Positions 1 through 9,105 of a DNA stretch of 64,000 bases are shown in pieces (within the stretch, counting starts at the first letter, position 1; each line of letters starts with the position of its first letter). The notes beneath the pieces were generated by a model. The model worked only from the letters and a program-made list of their open reading frames with translations, had not been told where the DNA came from and did not search any database. A program made the position numbers and the translations under genes. The stretch is from contig JAXLYR010000001.1 in assembly GCA_046351325.1 (NCBI GenBank), positions 1,550,001 to 1,614,000 of the forward strand. Reading direction: 5' to 3'. The stretch is from Xiheicaenibacterium sp046351325 (lineage in GTDB: Bacteria > Myxococcota_A > Polyangia > Polyangiales > Polyangiaceae).

Positions 1-266
1 GCGGGCGCCTCGACATTCACCCCGGGCCCCGCAAGGCCGTGGGCCCCGATCTGCTCGCGCTCTTCTGGGGTGCGAACGGTCGCATCGGCACCATCGAGAG
101 CGCGCACCTCAGGGTCTATCGCAGGGGCCTGCCCCGCGCCGACGCAGGCGGGCTCGCGGTGAGCCCAGCGCCCAGCATCGATCGCCAACCCCCGCTCCCG
201 ACCGTCGAGCGCGACCTCTTCGAGCGCGTGCTCGCGGCGGCCATCACCGCGGAATCCTCGTCATGA
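1..266 (+). CDS. FAD-linked oxidase, C-terminal fragment (5' end outside window)
   Basis: The reading frame is open from base 3 and runs to a TGA at 264-266, leaving 87 residues. The visible part carries a HPGPRKAVGPDLLALFWGA segment followed by GRIGTIESAHLRV, which matches the conserved FAD-binding type 4 core of alkyl-dihydroxyacetonephosphate synthase or glycolate-oxidase-like flavoproteins, where the family usually reads LFxGSEGxLGVITEATLRV. The start lies upstream of the window, so domain order and substrate cannot be judged. Its stop codon overlaps the ATG of the next gene (ATGA), so the two are probably co-transcribed. Family assignment is fairly safe; the exact enzyme is unknown. Confidence 0.6.
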   Translation, partial: GRLDIHPGPRKAVGPDLLALFWGANGRIGTIESAHLRVYRRGLPRADAGGLAVSPAPSIDRQPPLPTVERDLFERVLAAAITAESSS

Positions 267-1792
267 TGCGCGCGGCTCGGCTCGCGCTCTTCGCAGGTGG
301 CGTCGCGGGGAGCTTCTTCGCCAATGGCGCCCGAGCCGACGAGGCAGCAGCAGCGGCCCCGCCCCCCGCAGAGGCTCCCGCGGCCCGCGGCGGCCCCGCC
401 CCGCCAGCGCGCGACGGTGAGCTCGCGCCGCGCGATGACCTACAGCCGGGTAAGAAGCGCAAACCCCAAGACTACACAGGCAGGCGTCCCGAGAGCTCGG
501 CCGATGCCGCGCTGTGGGTCCCGCGGGTCCTCTTCTTCCCGCTCTATGTCGTAGCCGAGTACTTCCTGCGTATCCCGCTCGGCGAGCTGACAGTGGCGGT
601 CGAAGAGAACGACGTCATCAACGCCATTCAGAACTTCTTCGTCTTCGGCCCGAACAAGAACATAGGCCTCGTCCCGACGGCGTTCGTCGACTTCGGCCTG
701 CGTCCCAGCATCGGCCTCTATTTCTTTTACGACGACTTCATCGTCCCGAAGAACGACCTGCGCGCCTCCTTCGGCTTCGGGGGCATTCGGTTCTGGCGCG
801 CCAGCGTCGCCGATCGTATCCCGCTCTCGACGACGGTCGGGACCGAGCGCGAGCGCTCCTATCTCCAAATCGAGGCGGATTTCCTCGATCGCGCCGACCT
901 CCGTTATTGGGGTATGGGCCCACACACGAGCGAGCGCGACATCGCGGGGTTCTCGGTTTTGACCGCGGGCGGCGGCCTGAGAGCCCATATCGAGCCGTGG
1001 CGCGCGACCTTCCTCGAGGCCTGGGTCACAGGTCGTTATACGACGACCGGTCCCGGGGAATGCGCTGACAGCCTTGTCACTGTCACGGAGACCGAGATCG
1101 CCCGCCGCTGCGACCCGCCCACCGTCCGCCGCCGCATGCTGGACGGCGCCGCGCCGCCTGCCCATTACGGGCGCCCCTACGCGACGCTCAAGACTGGCGT
1201 GCGGGCGGCCTACGACTCGCGCGACCCGCGCCCCGCACCAGGCACTGGCCTCGCCTTCGAGGCCAGCGTGGAGCAGGTCGCGGACGTCGACGCGCCCCAT
1301 ATCGGCAATTGGCTGAACTACGGCGCTTGGGTCGGCGGCTTCATCGACATAACGGGGACGCAGCGCGTGCTCAGCCTCGAGATCACCGCGGCCTTCCAGG
1401 ACATCCTTACGCCCGACACGACCATCCCCTTCACCGAGGTCGTCGGCGCCAAGCACATCGAGGATGTCCCCGACCTCGACATGATGCGCGGCTTCTTGCC
1501 GGGTCGCCTGCTCGGGTCGAGCGCGGTCGCCGCGACTATCCAGTATCGCTGGCCGATATGGGCCTTTCTAGACGGTACAATCCAGGCCGCGGTCGGGAAC
1601 AGCTTCAACGGCTCGCACCTCGAGGACTTCTCCCCGGAGAAGCTGCGCTTCTCGTTCGTCGCAGGCTTTCGCTCACCGAATCATCGCGACCACTCGTTCA
1701 ACTTCTTGGCCGGCTTCGGGACAGACCCGTTCGACCAGGGCGGCGCGGTCTCCAGCGTTCGCCTGCTCGTGGGCGGTACGACTGGCTTTTGA
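263..1792 (+). CDS. Omp85/BamA-superfamily outer-membrane barrel protein
   Basis: 509 residues. A signal peptide (hydrophobic core about 5-22, probable cleavage after ARA at about 25) is followed by a low-complexity Ala/Pro linker (about 27-75), then a region rich in alternating aromatic and polar beta strands. Near the C-terminus (about 400-440) MRGFLPGRLLGSSAVAATIQYRWPI resembles the RGF strand and following strands of D15/Omp85 barrels; no POTRA repeats are recognisable, so it is a short POTRA-less member. Such proteins insert or export material across the outer membrane, but the substrate is unknown here. Translation is coupled to the upstream flavoprotein by an ATGA overlap. Confidence 0.6.
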   Translation: MMRAARLALFAGGVAGSFFANGARADEAAAAAPPPAEAPAARGGPAPPARDGELAPRDDLQPGKKRKPQDYTGRRPESSADAALWVPRVLFFPLYVVAEYFLRIPLGELTVAVEENDVINAIQNFFVFGPNKNIGLVPTAFVDFGLRPSIGLYFFYDDFIVPKNDLRASFGFGGIRFWRASVADRIPLSTTVGTERERSYLQIEADFLDRADLRYWGMGPHTSERDIAGFSVLTAGGGLRAHIEPWRATFLEAWVTGRYTTTGPGECADSLVTVTETEIARRCDPPTVRRRMLDGAAPPAHYGRPYATLKTGVRAAYDSRDPRPAPGTGLAFEASVEQVADVDAPHIGNWLNYGAWVGGFIDITGTQRVLSLEITAAFQDILTPDTTIPFTEVVGAKHIEDVPDLDMMRGFLPGRLLGSSAVAATIQYRWPIWAFLDGTIQAAVGNSFNGSHLEDFSPEKLRFSFVAGFRSPNHRDHSFNFLAGFGTDPFDQGGAVSSVRLLVGGTTGF

Positions 1793-1810
1793 CTCGCCGC
1801 TCGCGTCTTT

Positions 1811-1833
1811 GCGCTCCGGGGGGCGCGGAGCGC
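1811..1833. terminator. Hairpin between convergent genes
   Basis: A perfect 7-bp stem GCGCTCC (1811-1817) and GGAGCGC (1827-1833) with a 9-nt G-rich loop lies 18 bp after the Omp85-like gene and 14 bp before the 3' end of the opposing gene. There is no T tract, so an intrinsic terminator is only inferred from position. Confidence 0.35.
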
Positions 1834-1857
1834 ATGGGGGGCGTATTCAGCCCCCCG
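1834..1857. repeat. GC-rich palindromic repeat, copy 1
   Basis: GGGGGGC (1836-1842) and GCCCCCC (1850-1856) form a perfect 7-bp stem around a 7-nt loop. The same block, with two substitutions and one C fewer, occurs in inverse orientation at about 48378-48400. This copy spans the 3' end of the minus-strand gene 1847-2689 and sits in a convergent junction. Confidence 0.5.
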
Positions 1858-2689
1858 ACGAATCGAGGGCGCGGCGATACAGATCAGGGGGCACGTCGAA
1901 GACGTCGCGCGACATGGAGAGCTCTCTGCAGATCGAAGCGGCGAGGGGCGTTCCAAGGAGTTGAGCCTCCTTTTGACCTCGACCGCGCACGACGCCGAAG
2001 CGTCCAGTCACCATCGGAGGCTCCCCCACGGCGTGCAAGACGAACGCTGCCTCGGGTCGCATCCACGAGCGCAGCGACAGCGCGCTCTCCCCGAGGATGG
2101 CCAGATCCTCCGAGGTGCAGCAGACGACATCGGCGTTCGCCAGGACGGCGCGCGCGGCGCGACTGTCGGCGCCGGCCCAAGCGTGGAAGGTCGCCGCGAC
2201 CTCGACGACCACTGCAGCTCCGCGTCGGCGAGCGGCCCGCGCAGCCTTGCATAGGCTCGCGTTGTAAGCGACAGACGGCGCGAGCCCCGAGAGCAAGAGG
2301 ACACGCGCACGCCACTCCTCAGGAATGGAGATGGGAGCCGCGGCGATATGGGTGTCTACGACGCGCGGAGCATCGAGCCTAGCCTCGAGCAGGACGACCC
2401 CAGAGAACGAGCGCTCGAAGCTTACGCCTGTCGTGTCGATACCAGCGTTCGTCAGATGCTCAGTCAATCGCCGGCCCAGCGAGTCGTCTTGCAGGTTGGT
2501 CGCGAGGCCGACCCGAAGCGGTCGTTCACCGGTTGAACCGAGCGCCCCGGACATGTTCGATAGGAGCAGGGCCGAACGAATCGCTCCGTCACTCGGGAGG
2601 AGCCGCAGACGCTCCTCGCTGGCGCGGGGCGCGACGACGCTCCACTCGGTATGGCCCGCGCAAATCACGTCGAAGGAGCGCGACTGCAT
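1847..2689 (-). CDS. PfkB-like sugar-kinase homologue lacking the catalytic motif
   Basis: 280 residues. The N-terminus (FDVICAGHTEW) and VGLATNLQDDSLGRRLTEHL (about 60-79) followed by AGIDTTGV match ribokinase/PfkB proteins, where the usual text is GxDxxGxxLxxxLxxxGVDTxxV. A central VLLLSGLA and the ADVVCCTSEDL stretch also fit the fold. The C-terminal DTxGAGD anion-hole and catalytic-Asp motif is absent: after about residue 215 the protein diverges and ends, and only 54 bp separate it from the convergent gene, so a missed extension is impossible. It is probably non-catalytic or regulatory. A TAATAT box ends 6 nt before the ATG, suggesting a leaderless transcript. Confidence 0.6.
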   Translation of the reverse strand: MQSRSFDVICAGHTEWSVVAPRASEERLRLLPSDGAIRSALLLSNMSGALGSTGERPLRVGLATNLQDDSLGRRLTEHLTNAGIDTTGVSFERSFSGVVLLEARLDAPRVVDTHIAAAPISIPEEWRARVLLLSGLAPSVAYNASLCKAARAARRRGAAVVVEVAATFHAWAGADSRAARAVLANADVVCCTSEDLAILGESALSLRSWMRPEAAFVLHAVGEPPMVTGRFGVVRGRGQKEAQLLGTPLAASICRELSMSRDVFDVPPDLYRRALDSSGG

Positions 2690-2701
2690 GGCGAAATATT
2701 A
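2690..2701 (-). promoter_or_regulatory. -10 box for leaderless start of PfkB-like gene
   Basis: On the minus strand TAATAT (2701-2696) is followed by six bases and then the ATG at 2689. No Shine-Dalgarno sequence is visible and no convincing -35 box is seen. Confidence 0.5.
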
Positions 2702-2763
2702 GCACGCTGACACGGCCTGCGTGCGTCTACCCACGTGGCGTTGATCGTGTAAGCCTGCTCGTC

Positions 2764-3315
2764 ATGAAATGGTCGTTGGTCTCGCTGGCGGGCCTAGCTG
2801 TCTTTGGAGTGACGACAGCCGCGCACGCAGATCCGATGAACTTCTTTCCCCTCCCCGACGCGCGCATCGCGTTCGGACCGTCGATACCGCTCGGGGCGAA
2901 GCGCGCGGACGGCCTGCGGGCTGCGACCGACTTCACAGTAGGCGCGAGCCTCTTCGGCTCGCACGGCTTCAATGCCGACAAGCTCTTCCTCTTCCTCGAC
3001 CCCGAAGGGGGCTATTCCTATACGGGCCCCTCGGACCACGCCTTCAACGTCTCGATGGGGATCGGCTTCGGCACGGGTTGGGTCGCGGCGGCCTATCACC
3101 CTCATTTCATCGTCGGGACGAGCGACGACGAGTTCGCCATTGGAATGCGCAACGGCTTGGGGATTCACGCGCTCTTCGACGTCTTCAGCTTGGAGGTAGC
3201 GCACGAGCTCCTGTTCGTGGACAGTGAGCAACGACAGGACCTACGCGTCGAGCTGGGCCTCAATCCAGGCGCTGCGGTCGCTCTCTTCATCTATCTCATC
3301 TCCGGCATGAGGTGA
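2764..3315 (+). CDS. Small secreted outer-membrane-like protein (paralogue A)
   Basis: 183 residues starting at the ATG that begins a clear signal peptide (MKWSLVSLAGLAVFGVTTAAHA, probable cleavage after AHA). The mature part is Gly/Phe-rich with alternating hydrophobic strands (SMGIGFGTGWVAAAY) as in small beta-barrel or lipid-exposed periplasmic proteins. The segment LEVAHELLFVDS matches AEIAHELLLGD in the protein at 18714-19295, which has the same length and layout, so the two are paralogues. It is separated from the following beta-helix protein by only 4 bp, implying an operon. No family name is recognised. Confidence 0.65.
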   Translation: MKWSLVSLAGLAVFGVTTAAHADPMNFFPLPDARIAFGPSIPLGAKRADGLRAATDFTVGASLFGSHGFNADKLFLFLDPEGGYSYTGPSDHAFNVSMGIGFGTGWVAAAYHPHFIVGTSDDEFAIGMRNGLGIHALFDVFSLEVAHELLFVDSEQRQDLRVELGLNPGAAVALFIYLISGMR

Positions 3316-3319
3316 CGCC

Positions 3320-4864
3320 ATGCGGCTCGGTCCTCTCCTCGCGTTCGCTCTCTGTGCTTTGCCGCGGGTCGCGGCCGCCGCGGACGCGGACCCATCGAAC
3401 TACGAGGCAGTCGTCTCCACCCTCGGGCCGGGGGACACGCTCGTCCTGGCCCCGGGGACGTACACCGGCAACCTCGACATCACAGGGCTGAACGGCACCG
3501 CCGACGCGCCGATCACCATCCTCGGGCCGGCCGACAAGAGCGCTCGTTTTACGGGCAACTCTTGTTGCAACACCGTGGAGATCACCAATTCGAGTTACAT
3601 TGCTGTAAAGAATCTCACGATCGACGGCGGCGGCCTCGACGGCGTGTTCGGTGTGAGCGCGAAGGGCGGGACAGGCAACGTCGTCCACGACATCACCATC
3701 GAGGGCTGCGTCTTCGTCGGGCATGGGGCCTCGCAGCAGACAGTCGCCATATCGACCAAAGCGCCGACCTGGGGCTGGGTGATCCGCGGCAATGTCATCG
3801 ACGGCGCCGGGACTGGCCTCTATCTGGGCAACTCGGACGGCACGAGCCCGTTCGTCGACGGCGTCATCGAGGGGAACCTCGTCAAGAACACCGTCGGCTA
3901 CAACATGCAGGTCAAGTTCCAATTGGCTTGGCCGGCCGGTGTGCCGGACACGACGACGAGCACGCTGATTCGCAACAACGTCTTCATCAAGAACGACGGG
4001 CCGAGCCCCGACGGCGACCGCCCCAATTTGCTCGTAGGCGGCTTCCCCGAGGCTGGCCCTGGCTCGGAGAATCAATACGAGATCTACGGGAACTTCTTCT
4101 TTCACAACCCGCGCGAGGCTCTATTGCAGGCCTCGGGGCGCGTATCCATCCACGACAATGTGTTCGTCGACGCCGTCGACGCTGCGATCGTCGTGACCGA
4201 TCATGATCTGCCGCTGCGGCGCGCACGAATCTACAACAACACTATCTATTCGGTCGCGCGGGGCATCCGCTTCGGCAACGCCGCGTCGGAGGGCGACTTC
4301 GTCGTGGGCAACCTGGTGTTCGCCCCCGAGGACGTCACTGGCCCGGCCGCTACAGTCTTGGACAACCTGCGCTTCGACGTGGCGCAAGCGCCCAATGTCG
4401 TAAAGAGCCCGAGCACCACGCTCGGCGCAATGGACTTCTACCCGCTCGCCGGCCAGGTCCAAGGTTCGTCGCTCGACCTCACGGGGGCCGCGACCGACCT
4501 GGATTATGACCGAGACTTCAACGGCACTCCCAAAAATGAATTCACGTTCCGGGGCGCCTACGCGGGTGAGGGCGACAATCCCGGTTGGGCCCTCGATGAT
4601 GGCTTGAAGGACGGGGGCGCGATGAACCCACCAGGCACAGGCGGGGGCGGTGTCGGCGGCGACGGCGCTGGCGGCGCCGTATCGAACGGCGGCTCGGGTG
4701 GCTCGGGCGGCAGTGGTAGCGGCGATGGCGGCGGCGACGACGGCTGTGGTTGCCGCGTCGCCGAGACGGGTCGCGCCGACGTGGCGCCGGCCTGGGCGTT
4801 GCTGGCTGGCCTCGCGGTCTCGCGCCTCGCGCGGCGCCGCAAGGTTACAGGCCTGTCAGGCTAG
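3320..4864 (+). CDS. Right-handed beta-helix surface protein with MYXO-CTERM-like tail
   Basis: 514 residues. Signal peptide 1-20 (cleavage near AAA|DADP), then a parallel beta-helix region (about 40-390) with repeated Asn/Gly strands such as NNVFIKND and IYNNTIYS, typical of pectate-lyase-like or NosD-like folds. A Gly/Ser linker (about 440-475) leads to GCGCRVAETG, a hydrophobic segment WALLAGLAVS and a basic RLARRRK end: this Cys-hydrophobic-Arg layout is the MYXO-CTERM sorting signal that anchors proteins to the myxobacterial surface. A polysaccharide-binding or lyase role is plausible but no catalytic residues can be assigned. It follows the secreted protein at 2764 by 4 bp. Confidence 0.75.
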   Translation: MRLGPLLAFALCALPRVAAAADADPSNYEAVVSTLGPGDTLVLAPGTYTGNLDITGLNGTADAPITILGPADKSARFTGNSCCNTVEITNSSYIAVKNLTIDGGGLDGVFGVSAKGGTGNVVHDITIEGCVFVGHGASQQTVAISTKAPTWGWVIRGNVIDGAGTGLYLGNSDGTSPFVDGVIEGNLVKNTVGYNMQVKFQLAWPAGVPDTTTSTLIRNNVFIKNDGPSPDGDRPNLLVGGFPEAGPGSENQYEIYGNFFFHNPREALLQASGRVSIHDNVFVDAVDAAIVVTDHDLPLRRARIYNNTIYSVARGIRFGNAASEGDFVVGNLVFAPEDVTGPAATVLDNLRFDVAQAPNVVKSPSTTLGAMDFYPLAGQVQGSSLDLTGAATDLDYDRDFNGTPKNEFTFRGAYAGEGDNPGWALDDGLKDGGAMNPPGTGGGGVGGDGAGGAVSNGGSGGSGGSGSGDGGGDDGCGCRVAETGRADVAPAWALLAGLAVSRLARRRKVTGLSG

Positions 4865-4874
4865 CGCGCCTCGG

Positions 4875-7136
4875 TCATTTGAGCGTCTCGCTCTGCGTGA
4901 CAGCGCGCTCCCACATTCGCAGATAGCCCTCGGCCGAGCGGAAGAGCGGCTCGAGATCCTCGTCCGTAGCGCCGGTGCGGCGAGCGTCCTCGATGAGCTC
5001 GGGCAACATGCCGATATGGACGAAGCCCTCCGTGTTGAAGTCGATGACGCGGTTGCCGACGCGAGGCTCGGTGAAGGTCACGTCGCCCGCATAAGAGTCG
5101 AACGGGTAGGTCACCGGGTCGGTTTGAGGGTCCGCGCAATCGCTCTTCGGTCCGAAGCGCGGCCCAGGCGCGCCCGCGAAGCCGTTCAAGTCGAACCCGA
5201 AGCCTACAGCCGGGTAACCACCGGCGGCCGTGATGCGCGCCACGCGATCGCGGATCGAGTCCGCCATCGACCCCTTGCGGTTCGGGTCGGCGCAGCGGCC
5301 GAGCCCCGTCTTGGAGATGCCGCCGTTCTCGTAGATGCGCCCGCCATATTCGGTCCCGTGCGTCGCAGCGGCTGGGTAACCGGCGGCCTCGAGGAGCTCG
5401 AACGCGCGCTGATAGGACCACCGCGGCAAATGGTCGATCTCGACGATCATGCCGCGCACCATGAGCTCCTGAATCAAGGTCTCGCCGAGCGGGGTGAGCG
5501 AGTGAGCCTGACAGTAGTCACCCTCGAGCGCTGGCGCGCGGAGCTCCTCGACGAAGGGCATGATGCTGGCGACGGGCGCCTCGGGGAAGCCGCTCATGTC
5601 GTTCGGGGGCGGAGCCTCATAATCGGCGCGCGGCTGGTTCAGCCCGCCGAACTGGACATTGCCGTGATCGAACACGCTCTGGACGTCGGGGCAGTCGAGG
5701 GTGAAGTCCGACCAATTGCCGGTATTGGCGAAGTTGCCGAGCTCGCTTATCGCCCTGTGCCCGTCACCGGGTGAGAACGCGTTGTCGTATTTGTGTACGG
5801 GGAAGACGGCGCGGACGCCGAGCTCGTAATACTTGTCGAGCTGCGACCGCAAGAAGGCCTCGTCGCAGACGGGCATGCCTGGCCTGGGGACGAGGAGACA
5901 GTCGAACAGATTCGATATCTCGATGCCGAGGATGACCGCGAGCTTGCCCGACGAGATGACCTCGCGAGCCTCGGCGGGGGAGGTCACGACGCGCAGCCAC
6001 CCGCGGCCCGGCCCGCCCTCCTGAGCGTCGATGTAGCGCTCGAGGTTGTGGACCTCGGCGATGCTGCGCTCGACGCTGACCATGTCGTTGCACGAATAGC
6101 GGACTTGTTGGATGTTCTGGCCGGTGATGAGCTCGCAGAAGATGGAGTTGCCAGTCGCGTGCTGGACGACGAGGCGCAGGCCGGCGCGATACGCGCGCTC
6201 GAGCCATTTGTAATACTGGGTCTGATGGGTCGAGCTGGACGGCCCGTTCGGCCAATCGGTGAAGTCCGGGTAGCCCGCGGTGTGGTGATTGAAGGTCCCG
6301 ATGTCGCCGAAGAGGAGCGCCGGGAGGAAGGACTCGACGTCGAAGTTACCGCCGTTGATGACTTGATCGTAAGCGTAACCGAGGATGTCCTTGCGGCCGT
6401 CGACGCCGTGATAGAGCGAACAATCCGGTAAGGCGTGCTCGACGCCGAGCCGGTGAAACGGGGCCCCGTGGAAGATGCCGCCGCCCCCGAAGCCGAAGTT
6501 CGTCATCATGTGAGAGTGGGCGTCGACGATGCCGAAGAGCGAGCCGTCCTCGAAGGTGCGGGCAGTCGGCGTGCCCTCGGCGTCGACGGTGAGCTCGGGG
6601 TGCTCGCGACAGCCAGTCTCCGGATAGAACGCTACGACGGCCGCGCTCGCCTCGTCGTCCGTGAGCGCGCCGCTCCGCGCGAGGTACTTGCCAGTCTTGT
6701 AGTGCTTCAACTGGAATCGCTCGCCGTCGTTCACCGAGGGCTCCACGGTCCATTCGGCGCCGGAAACGTAGCTGTCGTCGATCAGCAGGATGTCGGACGC
6801 GAGCTTGGCTTGGCGCTCGAGGCGAACATCGCTGTCAGCGACCACGTATCGACCCTCGGCGTCGTAAAGGAGGTACGTGCCGAGGTCGGTCGGCTTCATG
6901 AAGAAGTGGGAGCCTGACGCGGAGTCGAGCGCCATGAAGGCATATCCGTCGCCGAGCAGCGTCGGGGCCAGCCAGCGCGTGTCGTTGCTGCCCGGCTCGG
7001 TCGCGTCGATCGAATAGCACCCGTTGGCGAGCGAATAGACGTCTTCGTCTTGGGGCGGCGGTGGTCTCGTGTTCTCGCTCTCACAGCCGACGAGCGTGGA
7101 GAGGAGGGCGACGGCGATCGCGTGGGTTCTCTTCAT
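4875..7136 (-). CDS. Membrane-dipeptidase (M19)-like lipoprotein hydrolase
   Basis: 753 residues from the ATG at 7136, which begins a lipoprotein signal (MKRTHAIAVALLSTLVGCES, lipobox Cys at 18). An N-terminal beta-rich portion of about 180 residues, with ricin/fascin-like strands (FFMKPTDLGTYLLYDAEGRY), precedes the enzyme domain. VDAHSHMM provides an amidohydrolase His-x-His metal site; VILGIEISNLF, LTPLGETLIQELMVRGMIVE and IDHLP follow the order seen in peptidase M19 renal-dipeptidase-like proteins. Such enzymes cleave dipeptides or related amides in a zinc TIM barrel. Large size and the extra N-terminal domain are unusual. Divergent from the lipoprotein at 7213 with a 76-bp shared upstream region. 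Confidence 0.7.
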   Translation of the reverse strand: MKRTHAIAVALLSTLVGCESENTRPPPPQDEDVYSLANGCYSIDATEPGSNDTRWLAPTLLGDGYAFMALDSASGSHFFMKPTDLGTYLLYDAEGRYVVADSDVRLERQAKLASDILLIDDSYVSGAEWTVEPSVNDGERFQLKHYKTGKYLARSGALTDDEASAAVVAFYPETGCREHPELTVDAEGTPTARTFEDGSLFGIVDAHSHMMTNFGFGGGGIFHGAPFHRLGVEHALPDCSLYHGVDGRKDILGYAYDQVINGGNFDVESFLPALLFGDIGTFNHHTAGYPDFTDWPNGPSSSTHQTQYYKWLERAYRAGLRLVVQHATGNSIFCELITGQNIQQVRYSCNDMVSVERSIAEVHNLERYIDAQEGGPGRGWLRVVTSPAEAREVISSGKLAVILGIEISNLFDCLLVPRPGMPVCDEAFLRSQLDKYYELGVRAVFPVHKYDNAFSPGDGHRAISELGNFANTGNWSDFTLDCPDVQSVFDHGNVQFGGLNQPRADYEAPPPNDMSGFPEAPVASIMPFVEELRAPALEGDYCQAHSLTPLGETLIQELMVRGMIVEIDHLPRWSYQRAFELLEAAGYPAAATHGTEYGGRIYENGGISKTGLGRCADPNRKGSMADSIRDRVARITAAGGYPAVGFGFDLNGFAGAPGPRFGPKSDCADPQTDPVTYPFDSYAGDVTFTEPRVGNRVIDFNTEGFVHIGMLPELIEDARRTGATDEDLEPLFRSAEGYLRMWERAVTQSETLK

Positions 7137-7212
7137 TCGCTTACGCAGCGGATGGTACGCAAAGGTCAGAGCGCCGGGAACCAATCCGAGGCTACGCTGT
7201 CCGATCGCCGCC

Positions 7213-9090
7213 ATGCGAGAGCTCGCCCTGACCGCCCTCCGTTCGCTCGGCCTCACGGCGCTCTTCGCCGTGTCCGCGTGCTCGGCCGCCCCGCCCGAGG
7301 AGCCCGCGCGGCCCGTCGTCCTCGAGGTCACGGCCGCGCCGAGCGTCACTGCGCTGCCCGTGGCTCCGCCCGCAGAGCCGGCGCTCACGCTCGAGGCCGC
7401 GATGCCCCGCGCGACCGAGCTCGCCAAGCTTTGGGAGAGCGCGCCGCGTTACAACGATGTAGAGCTGCCCCGCTTCCTCGCTGAGCAAAACCTCGATCCC
7501 GCGGAGGTTCGGCGCGTCCTCACGGCCATCGCAGCGGACTGCCTCGCCGAGTCGGACTCGCATGATCCCGCGTGCACGGAGCTCAACGCCGCTGAGACCG
7601 ACCGAGCGAAATTGCTCGAGCCGCTCGTCGAGCTGCTCGCCGAGCTCGCCCCGCTCACGCTCGATGATCCGACGCCGGCGCTCCTCGTCCGCCTCGACAC
7701 GCGCGGCAGCTGGCGCTCCGACATCGGCGTCGAGCGCATCATGGTCCGGCGCGCGAACGCCTCGCGACCGAAGTGCTCGCCTCCCGAGGCAGACGCGATC
7801 GCAGCCGCCGACGCCTCACTCTCCGACTTCTTCGTCCTCGATTGGAGTGGCAAACACCCAATCGCGCGCGTACCCACCGCGACCGAGCGTGAAGACCTCG
7901 CTTATCTCTATGCCGCAATCGGCGATTCGAGCCCCAAGGTCGCGACCTTCGTGGAGGACCGCTCCGCGCAGCCGCTACCCGAGGGCCATCCCGATCTCGA
8001 GAAGCGACAGAAGCTCCGCGAACGCATCAAGAAGGCCATGCTCGACGGCGATCTCGAGACGCACTCGAAGACGGCCCTCGAGTACTTGGCGACGCTCGGT
8101 TACCCCGACCCCATGCGCGTCCGCGAGGAGCAAGACGAGCGCTGGGGGGGCGACGGCGTGAACTACATCATGCGGGATCTCGCTCGCACCGAGGAGCTGC
8201 TCGGCCATTTCAAGTCGGCCGAGGCCCTCTATCGCAGGGCGAACCCCGGCGGCGGAATGTGCGGTACAGGCGTCGAATATCGCTTCGAGGAGCAGCTCGG
8301 CGGCGCCATCCGCTCGGCCGAGAGCGCAGGCGATTGCAGGGCGACCGTCGCCGATCGGCTCTATGCGGTAGGCAGGGATCGCTATCACCAATATGGGGCC
8401 GATGTCCTCGCGCAGTCGGGCTTCGATGTCCCGCGGCTCTACCGCGCCGCGCTCGCGACCCGCGGCCGCGAGGATCACGCGACGCTCGTGAACGCGCTCG
8501 CGGCCTCGTCGTTCTCGACCCAGGGGCTCGCCCGACTCGACGACAAAGGTGAAGAGGCTTGGGAGGCGCGCATCCGCGCTGTGGCCGGGTTCGCGGCGAC
8601 CGCCGGGGCCGCGGCGATACCCGTGTTGTTGGCGCTCACCGACCCCAAAGAGACGAAGTCCGTGCGCCTCGACGCGCTCACGTACTTGGGCCTTCTGCTC
8701 GAGGATCACGGCTACGATCCCTGCGCGGACGGCTTCGGCTTCGGGCATTACGGCAGCGGGCGCGACATCGAAAGCCTCATGAAGAAGTGCGACACGCACG
8801 TCGACCGAGCGATCCTCGACAAGACCGCAAAGACCCTGGCGAAGCAGCTGGTGAACGACCCCGACCCCGACCTTCGCAAGGCCCTCGCCGATACGCTCGG
8901 GGAGCTCGGCAGCGCGGCGGGCAAACAAGCCCTCAAGGAGCTCGCTCGCGACAAGTTACAGAATGGTCAGCTATGTCGCTCGGACAGCGCGGGGAAGGAA
9001 GTCTGCGAGCCCTACTACCCTGTCGCGAGCGCAGCGAAGGACGCCCTCGAGGACCTCGCGAAGGCTGAGGAACACCGCAAGAAACACTGA
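7213..9090 (+). CDS. HEAT-repeat-like lipoprotein of unknown function
   Basis: 625 residues. The ATG at 7213 starts a lipoprotein signal (LTALFAVSACSAAP; lipobox Cys about 22). The body is alpha-helical and charged; the C-terminal part (about 470-610) contains paired helices such as AIPVLLALTDPKETKSVRLDALTYLG and LADTLGELGSAAGKQALKEL, which look like HEAT/PBS-lyase repeats used as protein scaffolds. A cysteine pair set (CGTG, CRAT) lies mid-protein. No enzyme motif is seen. TACGCT at 7193-7198 could be its -10 box, giving a very short leader. It is followed by the arrestin-like membrane pair 15 bp downstream. Confidence 0.6.
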   Translation: MRELALTALRSLGLTALFAVSACSAAPPEEPARPVVLEVTAAPSVTALPVAPPAEPALTLEAAMPRATELAKLWESAPRYNDVELPRFLAEQNLDPAEVRRVLTAIAADCLAESDSHDPACTELNAAETDRAKLLEPLVELLAELAPLTLDDPTPALLVRLDTRGSWRSDIGVERIMVRRANASRPKCSPPEADAIAAADASLSDFFVLDWSGKHPIARVPTATEREDLAYLYAAIGDSSPKVATFVEDRSAQPLPEGHPDLEKRQKLRERIKKAMLDGDLETHSKTALEYLATLGYPDPMRVREEQDERWGGDGVNYIMRDLARTEELLGHFKSAEALYRRANPGGGMCGTGVEYRFEEQLGGAIRSAESAGDCRATVADRLYAVGRDRYHQYGADVLAQSGFDVPRLYRAALATRGREDHATLVNALAASSFSTQGLARLDDKGEEAWEARIRAVAGFAATAGAAAIPVLLALTDPKETKSVRLDALTYLGLLLEDHGYDPCADGFGFGHYGSGRDIESLMKKCDTHVDRAILDKTAKTLAKQLVNDPDPDLRKALADTLGELGSAAGKQALKELARDKLQNGQLCRSDSAGKEVCEPYYPVASAAKDALEDLAKAEEHRKKH

Positions 9091-9105
9091 TAGAAAGGGT
9101 CGGGC

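Noticed and set aside
440..1456. 338-aa minus-strand frame inside the Omp85-like gene
   Set aside because: Low-complexity shadow of a gene with a clear signal peptide and barrel motif on the plus strand.
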